From positions 7,053,001-7,117,000 of the forward strand of contig NZ_JAJOZB010000001.1 of assembly GCF_023701745.1 (NCBI RefSeq): a stretch of DNA of 64,000 nt, written 5' to 3'. Source of the stretch: Streptomyces sp. RKAG293 (GTDB taxonomy: Bacteria; Actinomycetota; Actinomycetes; Streptomycetales; Streptomycetaceae). The notes under the pieces were generated by a model. That model was not told the DNA's origin, did not search any database, and saw only the letters and a list, made by a program, of their open reading frames with translations. Positions 23,739-32,577 of the stretch are shown piece after piece; position 1 is the first letter of the stretch; every line of letters begins with the position of its first letter. Both the position numbers and the translations under genes were made by a program.

Positions 23739-24662
23739 ATGAAGGACTGGGATTTGAGGAAACTGCAGATCCTCCGGGCTCTGCAGGAGACCGGGACGGT
23801 CACCGCGGCGGCCGCCGCACTGCGGATGACGCCGTCGGCCGTCTCGCAGCAGCTGTCCGCGCTCTCCAAGCAGGCCGGCACCCCGGTGATCGAGGCACAG
23901 GGCCGGGGCGTCCGGCTGACCGGCGCCGCCCACGTCCTGCTGCGCCACGCCGACGTCGTCTTCGCCCAGTTGGAGCGCGCCGGAGCCGAGCTGGAGGGCT
24001 ACACGCAGGGCGAGGCCGGCGAGGTCCGCGTCGGTGCCATCGCCACGGCCATCACCCGGCTGGTCGTCCCCGCGTCCCGGCTGCTGCGCCAGGACTTCCC
24101 CCGCATCACCCTGTCGGTCCGGCAGGCCGAGGCCGCCGAGGTCTACGAGCAACTGGCGGGCGGCGACGTGGATCTCGCCGTGACGCTGGCGGTGCACGCG
24201 CCCTCGGCGCGGGACCCACGCTTTCACCGGATCGCGCTGCTCACCGATCCGCTCGACGTGGCCCTGCCCGCCGGCCACTCCTGGGCGGCCCGGCCCGGCC
24301 TGCGGCTGGCGAACCTCGCGCAGGAACCGTGGATCTTCGGCAGCAGCGGCCCCTGGCGGGAGATCACCCTGGCGGCCTGCGCCGACGCGGGTTTCGTCCC
24401 GGAACAGGCGCACGCGGCGACCGACTGGTCGGCGATCCTCGCCATGGTCGCCGCGGACCTCGGTGTCGCGCTGGTGCCCCGGATGGCGACGGTGGGGGAG
24501 CGGCAGCACGTCGCGATCCGCCCGCTGGACGCCGACCGGCCGCGCCGCCATGTGGTGGGTGTGGTGCGGAGCGGATCCGAGGAGGGGCCGCTGCTGCGGC
24601 GGGTGATCCGGGTGCTGCGCCAGGTGGCGGAGGAGCCCGCGGTGCCGGTGGACGCCGACTGA
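23739..24662 (+). CDS. LysR-family transcriptional regulator
   Basis: A 307-residue LysR regulator. The helix-turn-helix at residues 1-60 contains LRALQETGTVTAAAAALRMTPSAVSQQLSAL. The effector domain from about 90 to 300 has the two-lobe periplasmic-binding-like fold, with GEVRVGAIATAITRLVVPA. Start ATG 23739 gives MKDWDLRKLQILRAL. It lies in the same orientation as, and just ahead of, the allantoicase gene, with a 78-base gap. A link to purine catabolism is possible but not shown. Confidence 0.93.
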   Translation: MKDWDLRKLQILRALQETGTVTAAAAALRMTPSAVSQQLSALSKQAGTPVIEAQGRGVRLTGAAHVLLRHADVVFAQLERAGAELEGYTQGEAGEVRVGAIATAITRLVVPASRLLRQDFPRITLSVRQAEAAEVYEQLAGGDVDLAVTLAVHAPSARDPRFHRIALLTDPLDVALPAGHSWAARPGLRLANLAQEPWIFGSSGPWREITLAACADAGFVPEQAHAATDWSAILAMVAADLGVALVPRMATVGERQHVAIRPLDADRPRRHVVGVVRSGSEEGPLLRRVIRVLRQVAEEPAVPVDAD

Positions 24663-24667
24663 GAACG

Positions 24668-24682
24668 TTCAGTTCAACTGAA
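24668..24682. promoter_or_regulatory. Perfect palindrome upstream of allantoicase
   Basis: TTCAGTTCAACTGAA is a perfect 15-base palindrome (seven-base arms). It adjoins GAACGTTC (24663-24670) and precedes a second GGTTCAGAAACTTTC element by a few bases. It lies about 60 bases before the allantoicase start and resembles an operator for a dimeric repressor such as an IclR-type allantoin regulator; that identity is a guess. Confidence 0.5.
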
Positions 24683-24740
24683 AGTATGGTTCAGAAACTT
24701 TCGATGGACGTGAACGGTGTCGTCGGCTCACAGTAGAGGC

Positions 24741-25889
24741 ATGACGACATCAAGGACGCCTTCCGGCACCCCTTCCTCCGCCTCCTCCTCGACTTCTTTC
24801 ACCGGTGATGCGCGGCCGTTCGGTGGGGGTGATCCGTATGGGGATTACCGTCGTGTGGAGTTGCCGTTCACGGATCTGGTGGATTTGGCGGATCGGCGGT
24901 TGGGTGCGGGGGTGATCGCGGCGAATGATGAGTTCTTCGCGGAGCGGGAGAATCTGCTGATCCCGGAGCCGGCGCATTTCGATCCGGAGCACTTCGGGCA
25001 CAAGGGCAAGATCATGGACGGTTGGGAGACCCGCCGCCGCCGGGGCACCGGCACCGACACCCCGCACCCGGTGGACGCGGATCATGACTGGGCGCTGATC
25101 CGGTTGGGTGCGCCGGGTGTGATCCGGGGGATCGTGGTGGACACCGCGCATTTCCGGGGCAACTACCCGCAGTCCGTGTCGATCGAGGCGACGGCGCACT
25201 CGTTGTCGGCGTCGCCGGAGGATCTGCTGGCCGAGGGTGTGGAGTGGACGACGATCGTGCCGCGTACTGCGGTGGGTGGTCATGCGGCGAACGGCTTCGT
25301 GGTGGAGGTGGATCGTCGGTTCACGCATCTGCGGTTGAACCAGCACCCGGATGGTGGTGTGGCCCGGTTGCGGGTGTATGGGGAGGTGGCGCCGGATCCG
25401 GGGTGGCTGGCGGAGCTGGGCACGTTCGACCTGGTGGCGTTGGAGAACGGTGGGACGGTGGAGGACGCGTCGGATCGCTTCTACTCCTCGCCGGTCAACA
25501 CGATCCTTCCGGGGCGGTCGCGGAAGATGGATGACGGGTGGGAGACGCGTCGTCGCCGGGACAAGGGCAATGACTGGGTGCAGTACCGCCTGGTGGCGCA
25601 GGGTGTGGTGCGGGCGGTGGAGATCGATACCGCGTATCTGAAGGGGAACTCGGCGGGCTGGGCGGCGTTGTTCGTGCAGGACGACGGGTCGGACGAGTGG
25701 ACGCAGCTGCTGCCGCGGACCAAGCTCCAGCCCGACACGGTGCACCGTTTCCTGGTCAACCCGGTCCCGGCCACGAGGGTGCGGATCGACATCTTCCCCG
25801 ACGGTGGCATCTCCCGCCTGCGCCTGCACGGCTCCCTCACAGCGCGGGGCGCCGAACAACTCACCACCCGCACCGAAGAAATCAGCTGA
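24741..25889 (+). CDS. alc: Allantoicase
   Basis: A 382-residue allantoicase that hydrolyses allantoate to ureidoglycolate and urea. The family's internal duplication is clear: KIMDGWETRRRRG with VDTAHFRGNYPQSVSIEA in the first half, and RKMDDGWETRRRRD with IDTAYLKGNSAGWAALF in the second. Start ATG 24741 precedes a Ser/Thr-rich tail; GDARPFGGGDPYGDYRRVELPF begins the conserved part. The first two thirds use many G- and T-ending codons (GGT, GAT, TTG), unlike neighbouring genes. No allantoinase or malate synthase gene is adjacent. Confidence 0.95.
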   Translation: MTTSRTPSGTPSSASSSTSFTGDARPFGGGDPYGDYRRVELPFTDLVDLADRRLGAGVIAANDEFFAERENLLIPEPAHFDPEHFGHKGKIMDGWETRRRRGTGTDTPHPVDADHDWALIRLGAPGVIRGIVVDTAHFRGNYPQSVSIEATAHSLSASPEDLLAEGVEWTTIVPRTAVGGHAANGFVVEVDRRFTHLRLNQHPDGGVARLRVYGEVAPDPGWLAELGTFDLVALENGGTVEDASDRFYSSPVNTILPGRSRKMDDGWETRRRRDKGNDWVQYRLVAQGVVRAVEIDTAYLKGNSAGWAALFVQDDGSDEWTQLLPRTKLQPDTVHRFLVNPVPATRVRIDIFPDGGISRLRLHGSLTARGAEQLTTRTEEIS

Positions 25890-25924
25890 GCGATGTAGCG
25901 ATGTAGCGAGGCAGTGAGGCAGTG

Positions 25925-25960
25925 AGGCGGTGGCCGTCACGCACATGACGGCCACCGCCT
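25925..25960. terminator. Bidirectional hairpin terminator
   Basis: AGGCGGTGGCCGTCA (25925-25939) and TGACGGCCACCGCCT (25946-25960) are perfect complements with a six-base loop, between the convergent allantoicase and ankyrin genes. Short repeats of GATGTAGC and GAGGCAGT precede it. Confidence 0.85.
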
Positions 25961-25985
25961 GGTCAGGCCGGAATCCCGGTGGGGA

Positions 25986-26399
25986 TCACTGCGCGCCGAA
26001 GAGCTTCAGCAGCTCGTCCTTGCCGAACATTCGGGCCGTGTCGATGGCGTTGGGCGTGCCGGCGGACGGATCGGCGCCACCCGCCACCAGGGCGTGGACG
26101 ACCGCGTCCTCGCCCTTGAAGACCGCTCCGGCCAGGGGGGTCTGACCCTTGTCGTTGGGCCGGTTGGGGTCGGCGCCGCGCTGTAGCAGGGCGGTGACCG
26201 CGTCGGCGTGCCCGTGGTAGGCGGCGAGCATGAGCAGCGTGTCGCCCCGGTCATTGGTGAGATTCGCGGGGACGCCCGCGTCCACATACGCGGCGAGGGT
26301 CGCCGTGCCGCCCTCACGGGCGAGGTCGAAGACCTGGCCGGCCAACTGCAGCACCTCGGGGTCGTGCGCGGGCTCGGTGTCGGGGTTCGCATCCGTCAT
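25986..26399 (-). CDS. Ankyrin-repeat protein
   Basis: A 137-residue protein with about three ankyrin repeats: GDTLLMLAAYHGHADAVTALLQRGADPN, GQTPLAGAVFKGEDAVVHALVAGGADPS and a first partial repeat near residue 30. No signal peptide or catalytic motif is seen. Such proteins mediate protein contacts. A catalase partner is common in other bacteria but is absent here. Start ATG 26399 gives MTDANPDTEPAHDPEVLQLAG. Confidence 0.9.
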   Translation of the reverse strand: MTDANPDTEPAHDPEVLQLAGQVFDLAREGGTATLAAYVDAGVPANLTNDRGDTLLMLAAYHGHADAVTALLQRGADPNRPNDKGQTPLAGAVFKGEDAVVHALVAGGADPSAGTPNAIDTARMFGKDELLKLFGAQ

Positions 26400-26701
26400 G
26401 CGAACACCCTACGTGGCGATCACCGTGCACGGCCTGTCGTGGAACGCGCCGGTTTCCGGACGGTCCGGGACGTCCGCCGGACCGTCCGGGAAGGCCGCCG
26501 GGAAGCCCGCCGGGAAGGCTGCCGGGAAGGCTGCCGGGACGGTCGAGGACGGTCCCGGGCAGCCGATCTTCTGACCGATTGCGTGGGCTTTGCCCAACCC
26601 TGACCGAGGCAGGGCCTGTTCAGCGGCGCCGTAACCCTGTTCCATGGTCATCAGACGGCCGCCTGTTCCCCGGCGGCCCCGCGTGACTGGATGAGGTGGC
26701 C
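26400..26701. other. Intergenic stretch with 12-bp repeats
   Basis: No gene is supported. At 26488-26535 four tandem 12-bp units of GGGAAGGCTGCC (two variant) occur, flanked by GTCCGG-rich sequence. The right part, 26580-26690, presumably holds the divergent promoters of the ankyrin and DUF5107 genes, but no clear -35/-10 pair was recognised. Confidence 0.5.
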
Positions 26702-28744
26702 TTGGCTACGACCGTGCGACGTATCGCTGTGACCATCCCGGCTGCCCCGATCGGCCCCGAGAACCCGCTGCCCGCGCTGCGCGCCCTCGACGAGGTGCAC
26801 CAGCTCGATCCGCGCGAACGCGCCGGACTCCCGGCCGACATGGCACGCCAGGTCGGTTACGCGCCGCTGCACTCCGTCCTGCCGGTACGGCTCCTCGACG
26901 GGTACGGCCGCGAGCGCGCCCCCGCCGGGTTCGAGGCCGTCGTCATCGAGAACGACCGGGTACGTGCCACCGTCCTGCCCGGCCTCGGCGGCCGGCTGCA
27001 CTCGCTCGTGCAGAAGTCCACCGGCCGTGAGCTGCTCTACCGGAACCCCGTCGTCCAGCCGGCCGACTTCGGGCTGGCCGGAGCCTGGTTCTCCGGCGGC
27101 GTCGAGTGGAACCTCGGGGCGACCGGGCACACCACCCTCACCTGCGCGCCCCTGCACGCCGCCCGCGTACCCGCCCCCGACGGCGGCGAGATGCTGCGGC
27201 TGTGGGAGTGGGAGCGGCTGCGCGACCTGCCGTTCCAGATCGACATGTGGCTGCCGGCGGACTCCGACTTCCTATACGTGGGCGTCCGGATCCGCAACCC
27301 GCACCACCGCACCGTGCCGGTCTACTGGTGGTCCAACATCGCCGTCCCGGAGACCGACGGCACCCGCGTACTGGCCCCCGCCGACGAGGCGTGGCACTTC
27401 GGCTACGCCCGCTCCCTGCGGCGCGTACCGGTCCCCGAATGGGACGGTACGGACGTCACGTACCCGACCCGGTCCGAGCACCCTGCCGACTACTTCTACG
27501 AAGTAGCGGACGGCAACCGCCGCTGGGTCACCGCCCTCGACGATGCCGGGCAGGGCCTCGTCCAGACCTCCACCGACCGGCTGCGCGGCCGCAAGCTCTT
27601 CCTCTGGGGCAGCGGGCGCGGCGGCCGGCGCTGGCAGCAGTGGCTCACCGAGCCGGGCACCGGCGGCTATCTGGAGATCCAGGCGGGCCTGGCCCGTACC
27701 CAGCTGGAGCACATACCGATGGAGGCGGGCGCGGAGTTCTCCTGGCTGGAGGCCTACGGTCCGCTCGCCGCCGACCCGGCCGCCGTCCACGGCGACGACT
27801 GGAGCGCCGCCCGCGCCGCGGTGGAGGACCGGCTGGAGAGCGTCCTGCCGCGCGCGGACGTCGACGCCGCCTACGCCGCATGGCTGCCGCACGCGGACAC
27901 CGAGCCGAAGGACGTCATCGCCACCGGCTCGGGCTGGGGAGCGCTCGAGGTCGAGCGGGCCCGGTTCGCGCTGCCGGGCACGCCGTTCGATCCCGCGACG
28001 CTGGGCGCGCAGCAGAAGCCCTGGCTGGAGCTGCTGGTCGCCGGCATGTTCCCGCGACCGGTGGCGGACGCGCCGCCCGGCCCCGCGCTCGTGGCACCGG
28101 AGTGGCGCGAACTCCTGGAGGCCGCGGACACCTACGACGGGAACGAGTGGTACCGGGACTACTTCCTCGGCGTCGCCCAGTGGCACGCGGGCGACCGCGC
28201 CCAGGCCATCAGGAGCTGGGAACGCTCCGCCGCGCAGCACGAGACCTGGCCGGTGCTGCGCTGTCTGGCCGTCGCCGACCAGGAGGACGGCCACCTCGAA
28301 CGGGCCGCGGACCGCTTCCTGGGCGCCTCGGACATCGCGCACTACGAGGTGCTCGACGACGACGCCTGGTGGGCAGTCTCGGTCGGGCTCGCCCGGGAGG
28401 CGGTCACCGCGCTCCTCGCGGTGGGCCGCGCCGACGACGCGGCGTTCGTCCTCGCCGAACATGTGCCGGGTGAGACCGGGCGCGGGCGGTTCCGGCTGCT
28501 GGAGGCACAGGTGCGGCTCGCCCAGGGCGATGTGCCGGCCGCGCGGGCGATCTTCGACGCGGGTTTCGTCGTCGACGACCTCCGCGAGGCCGAGGAGTCG
28601 CTCAGCGACACCTGGTACACCATCGCGGAACGGCTGATCGCCGGCGACGGCCCGGTGACCGCCGACATCAGGCAGCGGGCGCGCGCCGAGCACCCGCTGC
28701 CGGAGGCGTACGACTACCGGATGCGTCCGGCGGCGGAGCTCTGA
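26702..28744 (+). CDS. DUF5107 protein with TPR-like C-terminus
   Basis: A 680-residue protein. The N-terminal half is the DUF5107 domain, related to the galactose-mutarotase-like sandwich: VIENDRVRATVLPGLGGRLHSL, FSGGVEWNLGATGHT and VYWWSNIAVPETDGTRVLAP. The C-terminal third is helical with TPR-like periodicity (YFLGVAQWHAGDRAQAIRSWERSA). TTG 26702 with GGATGAGG upstream gives the family start MATTVRR; GTG 26696 is two codons longer. In relatives this gene often sits in sugar ABC-transporter operons; here it stands alone, so a carbohydrate role is inference. Confidence 0.85.
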   Translation: MATTVRRIAVTIPAAPIGPENPLPALRALDEVHQLDPRERAGLPADMARQVGYAPLHSVLPVRLLDGYGRERAPAGFEAVVIENDRVRATVLPGLGGRLHSLVQKSTGRELLYRNPVVQPADFGLAGAWFSGGVEWNLGATGHTTLTCAPLHAARVPAPDGGEMLRLWEWERLRDLPFQIDMWLPADSDFLYVGVRIRNPHHRTVPVYWWSNIAVPETDGTRVLAPADEAWHFGYARSLRRVPVPEWDGTDVTYPTRSEHPADYFYEVADGNRRWVTALDDAGQGLVQTSTDRLRGRKLFLWGSGRGGRRWQQWLTEPGTGGYLEIQAGLARTQLEHIPMEAGAEFSWLEAYGPLAADPAAVHGDDWSAARAAVEDRLESVLPRADVDAAYAAWLPHADTEPKDVIATGSGWGALEVERARFALPGTPFDPATLGAQQKPWLELLVAGMFPRPVADAPPGPALVAPEWRELLEAADTYDGNEWYRDYFLGVAQWHAGDRAQAIRSWERSAAQHETWPVLRCLAVADQEDGHLERAADRFLGASDIAHYEVLDDDAWWAVSVGLAREAVTALLAVGRADDAAFVLAEHVPGETGRGRFRLLEAQVRLAQGDVPAARAIFDAGFVVDDLREAEESLSDTWYTIAERLIAGDGPVTADIRQRARAEHPLPEAYDYRMRPAAEL

Positions 28745-28760
28745 CGGCGCGAACACACCG

Positions 28761-29795
28761 TCAGTCCCGTCGGGTCCGCTCGTAGGAGTCGATGAGGGCC
28801 GTCAGTTCGGGGATCGTGAGTTCCCCGGGCCGACGGCCCTCACGGGCGAACGCGTTGGCGATCTGCTGGAGCGCCGCGTTGACCGGGGTGTCGATGCCGG
28901 CCATCCGGCCGAGCAGCACGATCTCCCCGTTGAGGTAGTCCGCCTCGATGGAACCCGTGCCCCGGGTGAGGCTCTGCCACGACGAACCGCCGCCGCGCGT
29001 CACCCCGTTGAGGGGCTGGAGCTGGACGCGATCGCCCCGGACCGCCGTCTGCTCGGCGTCGCTCGCCCGGTCGATCCCGGCCGCGTCCAGCACCGCTTCG
29101 CCCTCCGCGACAGCGCGCCGCAACACGTCGTGGGCGTCGTCGCCGTCGAGCGGGCCGCAGGTGGCCTGCAGCGCGTTGCCGAGATTCTTGAGCAGCTTGC
29201 CGTACTTCCAGCGCGTCACATCGGGCGGCGTGGGCGCGTCGAAGCCCGACTCCTTGAGGTCCGTGGCGATGCGCTCCGCCAACGGGTCGGCCCCCGAGGT
29301 GCCCGCCGCTCCCGCCGGGAAGCGGCCGAGGTGCAGAATGCCGGTCAGCGGCGCGCACGACGCCTCGATCGACCCGGGCTCCAGATAGCTCGCCGGCAAC
29401 CAGACGCACATCCCGTACACCCGCCGGAACCTGCGCAGCGCGAGCCGCTCGCCCGCGACACCGTTCTGGGCGCACACCACCGCCAGCCGCCCGCCCGCCG
29501 TACCCCCGCCCACGACCGGCCGCCCGGCCCACGCGTCCAGCGCCGCGACGCTGTCCTGCGTCTTCACGGCCAGCACGAGAACGTCGTCCGCCCGCAGTTC
29601 GAGGGCCTCCGGCCCGTCGACGACCGGAACCGGCAGCTTGAGCGACCCGCTCGGCAGCGTCAGCCGCAGCCCGCCGTCCCGCAGCGCCTCGTAATGCGCA
29701 CCCCGCGCCACCAGGACGACCTCACGGCCGCTGTCGAAGAGCCTGCCGCCGATGGTTCCGCCGATCGCGCCGGCGCCGATGATGATGTATCGCAC
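28761..29795 (-). CDS. Ketopantoate reductase family (ApbA/PanE) protein
   Basis: A 344-residue NAD(P)-binding reductase. The nucleotide fold starts with YIIIGAGAIGGTIGGRL at residues 3-19. The central VLAVKTQDSVAALDAW, a catalytic-type Lys in RWKYGKLLKNLGNAL, and the C-terminal helical domain SIEADYLNGEIVLLG match the ApbA/PanE family. Start GTG 29795 places the Rossmann strand at the N-terminus. A true panE role cannot be told from sequence because many paralogues act on other 2-keto acids. Confidence 0.87.
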   Translation of the reverse strand: MRYIIIGAGAIGGTIGGRLFDSGREVVLVARGAHYEALRDGGLRLTLPSGSLKLPVPVVDGPEALELRADDVLVLAVKTQDSVAALDAWAGRPVVGGGTAGGRLAVVCAQNGVAGERLALRRFRRVYGMCVWLPASYLEPGSIEASCAPLTGILHLGRFPAGAAGTSGADPLAERIATDLKESGFDAPTPPDVTRWKYGKLLKNLGNALQATCGPLDGDDAHDVLRRAVAEGEAVLDAAGIDRASDAEQTAVRGDRVQLQPLNGVTRGGGSSWQSLTRGTGSIEADYLNGEIVLLGRMAGIDTPVNAALQQIANAFAREGRRPGELTIPELTALIDSYERTRRD

Positions 29796-29958
29796 CGTCC
29801 GAGACTCGCACACACGTCAAGTCCTCCCGGAGGGTGGTCACCGGCCGGTTCCCGGTACCCCGGCGACCAGCGCACCCTCCGTCGATCCGGCCTGCGGACA
29901 CCCGGTGCCCGTCGTGTAACGTTCGGCCGCCCGGCAGGGGGAAGTCCGGGGAGGGACC

Positions 29959-31350
29959 ATGACCGACATCAGCGCGAGCACCAGTAAGAGAACGAACGCC
30001 GGGGACACGCTGCGCAAGCCCGACGATCCGTGCCCGGACTGCGGCGCCACGGTGCCGGTGGACCCGCGCTTCGCCACCTGGTGCGCCGCATGCGGCTGGA
30101 ACGCCGACTCAGGTGAGCCGGACGCGCAGCCCGGCCGGACCGGCGCCTTCAGGATCGCTCTCGCCCGGCGCCACGGCGGGCAGTTGCACGAAGAGCTGAC
30201 CCGCGGCGGTGAACAGCTGCCGCGTCGCGATGCGCACAGCGTCCTTGCCTACGCGCTGGCGGGCGTGGTCCATCTCTTCACGGTCGCCCTCGCCGTCAGT
30301 GGCGTCCTGCTCGTCGTGCTCGGCTGGGAGACGGTGGTGCAGCCGGTCATCGGCCTGGTCCTGCTGGTGGTGGCGTTCGCGCTGCGCCCCCGCCTGGGCC
30401 GGCTCCCCGGGGACGGCGTCATCCTGCGCCGGGCAGACGCCCCGGCCCTGTTCACGCTCCTGGACGAGATCGCCGGCGGGGTCGGCACCCGTGCCGCGGA
30501 CGCCGTCGTCATCGACGCCCGGTTCAACGCCTCCGTCAGCGCGTACGGATGGCGCCGCCACCGCCGGGTCGACATCGGACTCCCGCTGTGGGCAACGCTC
30601 ACCCCGCAACAGCGCGTCGCCCTGCTCGGCCACGAATTCGGTCACTACGCCAACGGCGACACCCGGCACGGGCTCGTCATCCACACCGCGCTGCGCTCCC
30701 TGGTCACCTGGTACGAGGTCTTCACCCCGGCGCGGCGCAACAGCCGCATGGTCAGGGCCGACGGTCTCGGTGAGCTCGCGCAGCGCGCGGCCCGGCCGCC
30801 GGCCGAGGCCGGGCTGGTCCGGCTGGCGGAGGCACTGGCCGATGCGCTGATGGTGCTGCCGCGCCTGGCGGTGCTGGGCGTCCTCAGACTCCTCGACCAT
30901 CTCACCGTCCGGTCCGCCCAGCGGGCCGAGTACCTGGCGGACCGGATGGCGGCCGGAACCGGCTCCAGCGAGGCGGCCGTCGGCCTGCTCGACCGGCTGC
31001 TGACGGGAGAGTCCGTCAGCAACGACCTCCGTACGCAGGCGATCCGCGCCCGCACCCGCCTCCCCGGTGTCGACCCGAAGGCCGTCGAGGCCGGACTGTG
31101 GACCCATCTCGCCGCCCGCATCGCATCGATCCCCGACCGGGAGTACGACCGGCTGCGCCGCGTCAGCGTGCTGCGCGGACACACCGTCGACGCGACCCAT
31201 CCGCCGACCCATCTGCGCCGTTCCCTCATCGCCGACGGTGGCCAACTCCCCGCCACGGTGGTCCTGGACGCCGACGCGGTCGCCGCCATCGACGGGGAAC
31301 TCGCCCCGGCCCGCACACGGCTGGCCCGCGAAGTGATCAGGGACCTGTAG
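29959..31350 (+). CDS. M48-family membrane metallopeptidase with zinc ribbon
   Basis: A 463-residue protein. A short zinc ribbon (CPDCGATVPVDP and TWCAACGW; residues 22-46) precedes two membrane segments at about 105-145. A gluzincin domain has the catalytic HEFGH near residue 229 in LLGHEFGHYANGD and the downstream Glu in AEYLADRMAA. GGGGAGGG precedes ATG 29959. This layout suggests an HtpX-like peptidase facing the cytosol, with the ribbon serving contacts. Its physiological target is unknown. Confidence 0.9.
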   Translation: MTDISASTSKRTNAGDTLRKPDDPCPDCGATVPVDPRFATWCAACGWNADSGEPDAQPGRTGAFRIALARRHGGQLHEELTRGGEQLPRRDAHSVLAYALAGVVHLFTVALAVSGVLLVVLGWETVVQPVIGLVLLVVAFALRPRLGRLPGDGVILRRADAPALFTLLDEIAGGVGTRAADAVVIDARFNASVSAYGWRRHRRVDIGLPLWATLTPQQRVALLGHEFGHYANGDTRHGLVIHTALRSLVTWYEVFTPARRNSRMVRADGLGELAQRAARPPAEAGLVRLAEALADALMVLPRLAVLGVLRLLDHLTVRSAQRAEYLADRMAAGTGSSEAAVGLLDRLLTGESVSNDLRTQAIRARTRLPGVDPKAVEAGLWTHLAARIASIPDREYDRLRRVSVLRGHTVDATHPPTHLRRSLIADGGQLPATVVLDADAVAAIDGELAPARTRLAREVIRDL

Positions 31351-31461
31351 CGGGCGCCGCCCCGAGAAATCCGCTGGCCGAGACGGCGGTCCGGCAGCGA
31401 GAGTGGTGGCAGGAGCCCGCGTTCGCCGGTTCCTTGACGTATGACGGGGGAGGGTTACCGC

Positions 31462-32529
31462 ATGTCCACGCTGCGTGTGAGCGCCGAGCGGCTGACGATC
31501 CACGAGCACCCGAACGCGGACGCGCTGGAGCTGGCGCAGGTCGGGCTCTATCGGGCGGTCGTCGCGAAGGGCGCTTACCGGACGGGTGAGTTCGCGGTGT
31601 ACATACCCGAGCAGGCCGTGCTGCCCGAAGGGCTCATCGGGGAGCTGGGGCTGACCGGCCGGCTCGCGGGGTCGGCTGCCAACCGGGTGCGGGCGGTGCG
31701 GCTGCGCGGTGAGCTCTCGCAGGGCATCGTGTGCCGGCCGGAGGTGCTCGCGGGCACGGATCTGGAGCGGGCCGCCGCTGACGGGGAGGACTTCGCGGAG
31801 CGGCTGGGCATCGTCAAGTGGGTGCCGCCGATCCCGGTGTCGATGAGCGGTGACGTCGAGGCCGCGCCGGATCTGCTGCCGTGGACCGACATCGAGAACC
31901 TCAAGCGCTATCCGGACATCTTCGCGCCCGGCGACCAGGTGGTGATCACCGAGAAGCTGCACGGCACCGCGTGCTGCTTCAGCTACTTCGCGGACACCGG
32001 CCGGATCCAGGTCACCTCCAAGGGGCTGGGCTCGCAGCGGCTGGCGCTCCAGGAGGCCGACGGCAACCTGTACTGGCGCGCCGTGCGCGGCCACGGCCTG
32101 CCCGCCGTCGCCGCCCGGCTCGCGGCGCGGCTCGGCGCGTCCCGGGTCGGCATCTTCGGTGAGGTCTACGGAGCCGGCGTGCAGGACCTCGGGTACGGGG
32201 AGGACGGCCGGCACGACGTGCCCGCCTTCGCGGCCTTCGACGTGTCGGCCGAGATCGACGGGCAGGTCCGCTGGCTCGATCCGCACGAGCTGCTGGCGGG
32301 GGCACTGCCGCTGGTGCCCGTCCTGTTCAGCGGCCCCTTCGACCTGGACACGGCGCTGAAGCTGGCCCAGGGCGCGGAGACGGTCTCCGGGCGCGGGCTG
32401 CACGTGCGCGAGGGCGTCGTGGTGCGGACCGCCGACGACCGCTACAGCCCGGTGGTCGGCGGCCGGGCCATCGCCAAGGTCGTCAGTGACGCCTATCTGA
32501 CGCGCAAGGGCGGCACCGAGTACGAGTGA
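31462..32529 (+). CDS. RNA ligase, DRB0094 (Rnl) family
   Basis: A 355-residue ATP-dependent RNA ligase. The N-terminal OB-like region (residues 1-110) contains IHEHPNADALELAQVG, resembling tRNA-binding OB folds. The nucleotidyltransferase domain has motif I Lys at about residue 165 in VITEKLHGTACCF, IFGEVYGAGVQDLGYG as motif III, and VREGVVVRTADD as motif IV. A final AIAKVVSDAYLTRK supplies motif V lysines. ATG 31462 follows GGGGGAGGG. Related enzymes seal 3'-OH/5'-phosphate nicks in duplexes. A role in tRNA or other RNA repair is inferred; see the permuted tRNA at 42.6 kb. Confidence 0.9.
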   Translation: MSTLRVSAERLTIHEHPNADALELAQVGLYRAVVAKGAYRTGEFAVYIPEQAVLPEGLIGELGLTGRLAGSAANRVRAVRLRGELSQGIVCRPEVLAGTDLERAAADGEDFAERLGIVKWVPPIPVSMSGDVEAAPDLLPWTDIENLKRYPDIFAPGDQVVITEKLHGTACCFSYFADTGRIQVTSKGLGSQRLALQEADGNLYWRAVRGHGLPAVAARLAARLGASRVGIFGEVYGAGVQDLGYGEDGRHDVPAFAAFDVSAEIDGQVRWLDPHELLAGALPLVPVLFSGPFDLDTALKLAQGAETVSGRGLHVREGVVVRTADDRYSPVVGGRAIAKVVSDAYLTRKGGTEYE

Positions 32530-32577
32530 GAGCGTGCGACGCGTGAGACCGCGCCCGTCCGCACCGCTCCGCGCCCG

